Below, piece after piece: positions 6,020-10,231 of a stretch of 10,231 bases of DNA. The stretch covers positions 1 to 10,231 of the forward strand of contig JAGQSP010000098.1 in NCBI GenBank assembly GCA_020439485.1, written 5' to 3'. Position 1 is the first letter of the stretch. Every line of letters begins with the position of its first letter. The DNA comes from Acidimicrobiales bacterium. GTDB lineage: Bacteria > Actinomycetota > Acidimicrobiia > Acidimicrobiales > Poriferisodalaceae. Made by a program: the position numbers and the translations under genes. The notes beneath the pieces were generated by a model. That model was not told the origin of the DNA and did no database searches. It worked only from the letters and a program-made list of their open reading frames with translations.

Positions 6020-7804
6020 ATGAATCGATTGAGCCGCATCGTTCCGGCCGCAGGATGGTTGTCCTCGTATCAGCGCGCCGACCTGCGTTCGGACCTGTCG
6101 GCGGGTGTGACCGTTGGTGCGATGCTGGTTCCCCAGGCCATGGCCTATGCGCTGTTGGCGGGCCTGCCGCCCGAGGTCGGGCTGTACGCGGCGACCATTC
6201 CGGTGATCGTCTATGCGCTGTTCGGCACCTCTCGGCAGCTTGCCGTGGGCCCCGTCGCAATCGTGTCGTTGTTGACCGCGTCGGCGTTGGCGCCCTTGGT
6301 CGAGGAGGGCACCTCGGGCTACGTGGCTGCGGCCTCGCTCCTGGCCTTGATGGTGGGTCTGATTCACATCGTGTTGGGTGTGGGGCGTCTGGGCTATGTG
6401 GTCAACTTCTTGTCGCACTCGGTCTTGGTCGGCTTCACTGCGGCGGCGGCCATCATCATCGGGTTCTCGCAGGCCAAACACATCCTTGGTATCTCGATCG
6501 ACCGCACCGATCACTTCCACGAGACGGTTGGCGAGGTGGTGTCCAACGCTGGCAACACCAACAGCACCACGCTGGCCCTGGGCCTGGGTTCGATCCTGGT
6601 GTTGTGGGGAATCAAGCGTTACGCGAAGCGGATTCCGGGCGCCCTGGTGGTGGTCGTTGCATCGACTCTGGCGGTGCAAGTGTTCGACCTCCAGTCCAGA
6701 GGGGTGAAGGTCGTCGGCGACATTCCCGGCGGGCTTCCGGCCTTTGCGCTTCCCGAGTTCGAGGGATCGCTGATCGCCAACCTGTTTGTCACCGCGCTGG
6801 TCATAACCATGGTCGGGTTCATGGAGTCGATTGCCGTGGCGAAGGTCTACGCCAAGCGCAACCGCTATGAGGTCGAGCCCAACAGTGAACTGGTGGGGTT
6901 GGGTGCTGCGAACGTCGCGTCAGGGCTGTTCGGCGGCTACCCGGTCACCGGCGGCTTCTCGCGCACTGCTGTCAATGCCACAGCAGGAGCACGCACCCCG
7001 CTGGCGTCGCTGATCACTGCGGCGATTGTGCTGGCCACCATCGCCTTCTTCACGCCCCTTCTCGAATCTCTGCCACAAGCAGCCTTGGGTGCGATCATCG
7101 TGATGGCAGTGCTCGGCCTCATAGACGTCGGCGAGATGCGCCACATCGCGAAGGTGAAGCGCTCTGACCTCATCGGCTTGGGCGTGGCTTTTGTTGCCAC
7201 GCTGGTGGTGGGCATCGAAATCGGAATCGGCGTGGCGGTGGTCGCCTCGATGCTCGTCGTATTCGCCCGCATGTCCATGCCTCACACCGCCGTGGTGGGG
7301 CATGTGGACGGCACCACCAGCTACCGGAACGTCGCCCGATTCCCCGAGGCCAAGACCATCGAGGGCATCGACATCGTGCGCGTCGACGCGGCGTTGTCGT
7401 TTGTGAACGCAACCCAGGTCAAGAAGCTGTTGTTGGGGCGTGCGGCTCAACTCGAGATCGCGCCGCGGGCCTTGGTGCTGGATGCTTCGGGCGTCAACGA
7501 CATCGACGCGACCGGTGTCGAGATGTTGTCCGAGGTGCTCCAAGAGGTCCAGGCGATGGGCGTCGACATGCACCTGACCGATGTCAAGGGCCCGGTGCGC
7601 GATGTTCTTCATCGGGCCGGCGTGTGGTCGCGGCTCGGGGATCGTGTTCATACGTCGACGCACGACGCTGTTGCCGCTATCACCGTCGGTTCGGCGATGG
7701 GTGCCGACCAGAGGGTGCGGGGCATCGATGAGAGGGCGGCCCCGTGTGCCAATGCCCCCGAGGGGTCCGGCGATGATCGAACGCCACACGAATTGCAGGT
7801 CTGA
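6020..7804 (+). CDS. SulP family anion transporter with C-terminal STAS domain
   Basis: A 594-residue SLC26/SulP transporter. The N-terminus has the family signature LRSDLSAGVTVGAMLVPQAMAYA, followed by AGLPPEVGLYA and GTSRQLAVGPVAIVSLL; the rest of the membrane domain (to about residue 430) is strongly hydrophobic, with SVLVGFTAAAAIIIG and GGYPVTGGFSRTAVN as further conserved segments. Residues about 440-560 form the STAS domain with LVLDASGVNDIDATG (Asp488, Ser490). Members import sulfate, bicarbonate or other anions by proton or sodium coupling, and sequence alone does not settle which. Divergence from a rhodanese favours a sulfur anion; bicarbonate is a fair alternative. A hydrophilic tail of about 35 residues follows the STAS domain. 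The start at 6020 was chosen over in-frame codons further upstream because those would overlap the rhodanese gene, and because of the promoter and family N-terminus. Confidence 0.94.
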   Translation: MNRLSRIVPAAGWLSSYQRADLRSDLSAGVTVGAMLVPQAMAYALLAGLPPEVGLYAATIPVIVYALFGTSRQLAVGPVAIVSLLTASALAPLVEEGTSGYVAAASLLALMVGLIHIVLGVGRLGYVVNFLSHSVLVGFTAAAAIIIGFSQAKHILGISIDRTDHFHETVGEVVSNAGNTNSTTLALGLGSILVLWGIKRYAKRIPGALVVVVASTLAVQVFDLQSRGVKVVGDIPGGLPAFALPEFEGSLIANLFVTALVITMVGFMESIAVAKVYAKRNRYEVEPNSELVGLGAANVASGLFGGYPVTGGFSRTAVNATAGARTPLASLITAAIVLATIAFFTPLLESLPQAALGAIIVMAVLGLIDVGEMRHIAKVKRSDLIGLGVAFVATLVVGIEIGIGVAVVASMLVVFARMSMPHTAVVGHVDGTTSYRNVARFPEAKTIEGIDIVRVDAALSFVNATQVKKLLLGRAAQLEIAPRALVLDASGVNDIDATGVEMLSEVLQEVQAMGVDMHLTDVKGPVRDVLHRAGVWSRLGDRVHTSTHDAVAAITVGSAMGADQRVRGIDERAAPCANAPEGSGDDRTPHELQV

Positions 7805-7841
7805 CGATGTCACGGGTCGGTGCGTCTCGTCGGCGGCCATC

Positions 7842-7847
7842 TAGCAT
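7842..7847 (+). promoter_or_regulatory. Candidate leaderless -10 box TAGCAT of the hydrolase gene
   Basis: TAGCAT is followed by 7 bases and the ATG at 7855. It supports this start over an in-frame ATG at 7807, since the box lies inside that longer reading and the Arg/Ser-rich extension does not look like the family. No clear -35 or Shine-Dalgarno sequence is seen. Confidence 0.55.
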
Positions 7848-7854
7848 CGGCGCC

Positions 7855-8643
7855 ATGGTCAAAGTCAACAGCGCTGACGGTGTCTCGATCTTCTACGAAG
7901 AGTTCGGCGGAGGTGAGGGCCCCGCAGCAGTGCTGGTCCACGGCATCACCGAGAGCTCGGCCACCTGGGGGCCGATCACAGGCCTTCTTGCAGAGTCGCG
8001 CCGGGTGGTCACCCTCGACCTCAGAGGCCATGGGCAATCGGGCATGGCAGACCGGTACGACCTCGAGGCCATGGCGGGCGATGTCGCCGCCGTGTGTGCA
8101 GACGCTGGGCTGGAGGCTCCCCACCTGGTCGGCCACTCGCTCGGCGGGGCGGTCGTCAGCGCGGTTGCCTCGGTGATGCCGGTCTCGTCGGTCGTGAACG
8201 TCGACCAGATGTTGAGCCTTGGATCGTTCAAAGACCAGCTGATGCCGGTCGAGCCCATGCTGCGCGACCCCGCAACCTTCCCGGCAGTCATCGAGGCCCT
8301 GTTCGCCCAGTTGGCCGGCGACGCCATCGACCCCGACGTGATGGCCGCAGTCAACTCAGCCCGGCGTCCGGTGCAAGAAGTGGTGCTGGGCGTCTGGGAG
8401 CTCATCTTCACCATGTCGGCCTCCGAGATCGACGCCGTCGTTGAGGGTGCTCTGGCCGGATTCGCCGGCCGCGATGTGCCCTACCTTTCCCTGTTCGGCG
8501 CAGACCCCGGCCCCGACTACGAGGGCTGGCTGAGGCGCTACATCGACGGTGCTGTCGTCGAGGTATGGCCCGACCTCGGCCACTACCCCCACCTCGTGTA
8601 CCCCCACCGCTTTGTAGAACGCGTCGAGAGTTTCTGGTCCTGA
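7855..8643 (+). CDS. Alpha/beta hydrolase
   Basis: A 262-residue alpha/beta-hydrolase-fold protein. It has the oxyanion segment LVHGITESSATW (27-38), the strand-turn LDLRGHGQS (54-62), and the nucleophile elbow GHSLGG with Ser95. The late segment LFGADPGPDY gives Asp217 as probable acid, and DLGHYPHLVYP gives His243, so a full Ser-Asp-His triad seems present. The cap region (about 118-200) is rich in Met, Pro and Asp and not recognised. Family members cleave esters, lactones, haloalkanes or C-C bonds; the substrate is unknown. No signal peptide is present, so it is cytoplasmic. It begins 50 bases after the SulP gene, probably from its own promoter, and ends 54 bases before dps on the same strand. 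Confidence 0.9.
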   Translation: MVKVNSADGVSIFYEEFGGGEGPAAVLVHGITESSATWGPITGLLAESRRVVTLDLRGHGQSGMADRYDLEAMAGDVAAVCADAGLEAPHLVGHSLGGAVVSAVASVMPVSSVVNVDQMLSLGSFKDQLMPVEPMLRDPATFPAVIEALFAQLAGDAIDPDVMAAVNSARRPVQEVVLGVWELIFTMSASEIDAVVEGALAGFAGRDVPYLSLFGADPGPDYEGWLRRYIDGAVVEVWPDLGHYPHLVYPHRFVERVESFWS

Positions 8644-8684
8644 CAAGCGGCCTACCAAGTTCACATCCACCCGAATCACGAAGC

Positions 8685-8689
8685 AGGAG
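8685..8689 (+). promoter_or_regulatory. Ribosome binding site AGGAG of the Dps gene
   Basis: AGGAG lies 8 bases before the ATG at 8698, with a purine-rich AAAGGAA filling the spacer. The 54-base gap after the hydrolase shows no clear TANNNT box at leaderless distance, so dps is read either with the hydrolase or from an unrecognised promoter. Confidence 0.65.
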
Positions 8690-8697
8690 CAAAGGAA

Positions 8698-9177
8698 ATG
8701 ACCCAAGCAACCGAGATCAACATCGGAATCGAGCAAGACGACCGGCTCGAAATCGTCGAGGGGCTGTCACGCCTGCTGGCCGACACCTACACGCTGTACC
8801 TGAAGACCCACAACTATCACTGGAACGTCGTGGGCCCCATGTTCAACACCCTGCACCTGATGTTCGAACAGCAGTACAACGAGCTGGCGCTGGCGGTCGA
8901 TCTGATCGCCGAACGTATTCGTGCGCTGGGCGCCCCGGCTCCCGGAACCTACGCGCAGTACGCCCGACTGTCGTCGATAGCCGAAGACGATGGGGTGCCG
9001 GCGGCCACCGACATGATCGCCAATCTGGTAGCAGGCCAAGAGGCCGTGGTGCGCACCGCTCGATCGGTCTTCCCGGTTGTCGAATCGGCCGGCGACGAGG
9101 TGACCGCTGATCTGTTGACGCAACGTATGCAGATCCACGAGAAGACCGCCTGGATGTTGCGAAGCATGCTGGCGTGA
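8698..9177 (+). CDS. dps: Dps-family ferritin-like protein (DNA protection / iron storage)
   Basis: A 159-residue four-helix-bundle protein of normal Dps length. The inter-subunit ferroxidase ligands are all in place: His41 in NYHWNVVGP, His53 in NTLHLMFEQ, Glu57, and Asp68/Glu72 in AVDLIAERI. Dps assembles as a 12-subunit shell, oxidises Fe(II) with hydrogen peroxide and stores the iron, which limits hydroxyl radical formation. Many members also bind DNA through a Lys/Arg-rich tail. Here the N-terminus is acidic ([11 protein letters not shown]) and the C-terminus ends LRSMLA, so direct DNA binding by a tail is not evident; iron and peroxide detoxification is the safer role. The stop overlaps the GTG start of the DUF429 gene by four bases, linking their expression. 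Confidence 0.93.
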   Translation: MTQATEINIGIEQDDRLEIVEGLSRLLADTYTLYLKTHNYHWNVVGPMFNTLHLMFEQQYNELALAVDLIAERIRALGAPAPGTYAQYARLSSIAEDDGVPAATDMIANLVAGQEAVVRTARSVFPVVESAGDEVTADLLTQRMQIHEKTAWMLRSMLA

Positions 9178-9833
9178 CCCTCGCCCTGGGCGTCGACGGC
9201 TTCGGGGCGAAATGGGTTGTTGCGGCCGTCGACGGTGACCAGCTGGCCGATGTCTGGGTCGTCGAGCGGCTCGACGAGCTTCCCACTGCACAGATAGTCG
9301 GGGTCGACATGTTCGTGGCCCTGGGCCGATCTGGCCCCCGCCAGGTCGACCGGTGGTGCCGGCGCGAGGTCGGCAAGCTGTCGTCGTCTGTGTTCAATGC
9401 GCCGCCCCGCCGGATCGTCACCGATAGCTCACTGCACACCTACGACGAGGTCCGCGCGGCACTCGACCCGTCATGGCCAGGTATCTCGCGCCAGACATGG
9501 GGACTCATTCCCAAGATTCGTGAGGTCAGGGCACTGGCCTTGGCGCGGCCTGGGCGTGTGTTCGAATGTCATCCCGAGGTCTGCTTCGCCCGTTTGTCGG
9601 GCAGCGCGCTGTCGCATCGCAAGCGCACTTGGGCAGGGCAGCGCCGCCGTTTCGAGATCCTTGACGCTGCCGGAATCGACTTGAGCGCAGCCGAGTTGCC
9701 CGGGGTCGCCGACTGCCCTGTCGATGACGTACTCGACGCAATCGTGGTGGCCCATGTCGCTGCCGGTTACCTGTCGGGCAGGTCGGCCCTCTTGCCACGC
9801 GGTGCAGGTGCTCAGGTGCTGGCGCCGGCCTAG
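9174..9833 (+). CDS. DUF429 domain protein (predicted RNase H-fold nuclease)
   Basis: A 219-residue protein with the DUF429 signatures in order: [13 protein letters not shown] (5-17, Asp8), [10 protein letters not shown] (41-50, Asp44), [39 protein letters not shown], and [13 protein letters not shown] (184-196). The family is predicted from its fold to be a metal-dependent nuclease, but its biological function is not established. The GTG start overlaps the Dps stop (GTGA, 9174-9177) and has no clear ribosome binding site, so translation is probably coupled to Dps. Small departures from the usual family pattern are Phe10 where a Cys is common, and a Met-Phe pair after Asp44 where Ile-Pro is common. 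The TAG stop shares CTAG with the convergent CoA-transferase gene. Confidence 0.85.
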   Translation: MTLALGVDGFGAKWVVAAVDGDQLADVWVVERLDELPTAQIVGVDMFVALGRSGPRQVDRWCRREVGKLSSSVFNAPPRRIVTDSSLHTYDEVRAALDPSWPGISRQTWGLIPKIREVRALALARPGRVFECHPEVCFARLSGSALSHRKRTWAGQRRRFEILDAAGIDLSAAELPGVADCPVDDVLDAIVVAHVAAGYLSGRSALLPRGAGAQVLAPA

Positions 9834-10231
9834 GTGCCCGTGGCCGTCGGGGCGAACTCGGCGCGTATCGCCTCGGAGTGTTGTCCGACAGCGGGCACTT
9901 GGGGGGCCGAACCGTGAGCCATGTCCACAAACCGCACGGGATGCGCGGGCAGTGCGGCCGCGATTCCTGAGCTGCTGATTACTTTGCGTCTGCGCAGGGC
10001 TGCGTGCGAGGAGAGGTCGTCGAGGTCGCTGACCGTGCCGAAGGCGATGGACGCAGACTGCAACCGGCTCTGAAACTCGTCGCGTGACAGGGAAGAGACG
10101 ATCTCGCCCAGACGAGATTCCAGCTCGGCCCGGTTCTGGACGCGAACCAGATTCGAGTCAAAGCGGGGGTCGACCGCCATGTCGGGCGCCTCCAAGACCT
10201 CGTTACAGAGCCGAACCCACTCGCGCTCGTT
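9830..10231 (-). CDS. CaiB/BaiF family (class III) CoA-transferase, C-terminal part; 5' end beyond window
   Basis: The 133 visible residues are the C-terminal portion of a family III CoA-transferase, read in frame from the right edge. They begin NEREWVRLCNEVLEAPDMA followed by DPRF, then a run with RVQNRAELESRL, SRDEFQSRLQSASIAFGTVSD, ALRRRKVI, PAHPVRF and a closing PAVGQHSEAI. These match the family's usual late segments: the W-x-x-L-C helix, D-P-R-F, the A-x-I-x-x-G-x-V-x-D motif and the G-x-H-x-x-x-I end. The enzyme moves CoA between organic acids through an aspartyl-CoA intermediate; the catalytic Asp lies upstream of the visible part. No start codon is inside the window; the in-frame TTG at 10195 falls in the middle of a conserved helix and is not a start. 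The substrate is unknown. Confidence 0.9.
   Translation of the reverse strand, partial: NEREWVRLCNEVLEAPDMAVDPRFDSNLVRVQNRAELESRLGEIVSSLSRDEFQSRLQSASIAFGTVSDLDDLSSHAALRRRKVISSSGIAAALPAHPVRFVDMAHGSAPQVPAVGQHSEAIRAEFAPTATGT

Noticed and set aside
4911..6023. Plus-strand open frame of 370 codons opposite the methyltransferase and rhodanese genes
   Set aside because: It covers two recognisable minus-strand genes and their intergenic junction, and shows no domain; treated as a GC-driven shadow.
7807..7854. In-frame upstream ATG extending the hydrolase by 16 residues
   Set aside because: The extension is Arg/Ser-rich and unlike the family, and the TAGCAT promoter box lies within it; the start at 7855 is preferred.

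Overview
The window is GC-rich and densely packed, with short intergenic gaps, a mix of Shine-Dalgarno-led and apparently leaderless starts, and many CoA-ester and redox genes. This fits a free-living Actinomycetota, perhaps an Acidimicrobiia-type lineage; that placement is inferred from style and gene content, not from a marker gene. No tRNA, rRNA, CRISPR array, insertion sequence, phage gene or attachment site was seen, and no gene-free stretch exceeds about 120 bases.

Layout. 1-1630 (minus strand): a gene set read leftward, consisting of a shikimate-kinase-like domain fused to a GNAT acetyltransferase, a tiny DUF2892 membrane protein, and a thioredoxin-like protein with a CNNC active site that runs off the left edge. 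1747-2481 (+): a crotonase-family protein, ending tail-to-tail on an MFS transporter (2478-3674, -). The MFS gene shares a 77-base divergent promoter region with a stand-alone Rieske oxygenase (3752-4876, +). The oxygenase overlaps tail-to-tail with a SAM-dependent methyltransferase (4863-5453, -), which follows a rhodanese lipoprotein (5460-5963, -) in one operon. The rhodanese gene is divergent from a SulP anion transporter with a STAS domain (6020-7804, +). Then follow, all on +, an alpha/beta hydrolase (7855-8643), a Dps ferritin (8698-9177) and a DUF429 protein (9174-9833). The last gene ends tail-to-tail on a CaiB/BaiF-type CoA-transferase cut by the right edge (9830-10231, -).

How the genes may work together. 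The rhodanese-methyltransferase operon and the SulP transporter face each other across a 56-base region with GTAC repeats, suggesting shared control of a sulfur- or anion-related function. The Rieske oxygenase and MFS transporter may share a substrate. Dps and DUF429 are joined by a GTGA stop/start overlap, and the thioredoxin and DUF2892 genes by a TGATG overlap. The crotonase and CoA-transferase fit a CoA-thioester-rich metabolism. The rest looks like ordinary chromosomal housekeeping and accessory metabolism.

The observations most worth a second look are the kinase-acetyltransferase fusion with an altered glycine triplet, the recurrent TANNNT box placed 6-8 bases before five start codons (leaderless transcription), and two convergent gene pairs that each share one CTAG as the stop codon of both genes.
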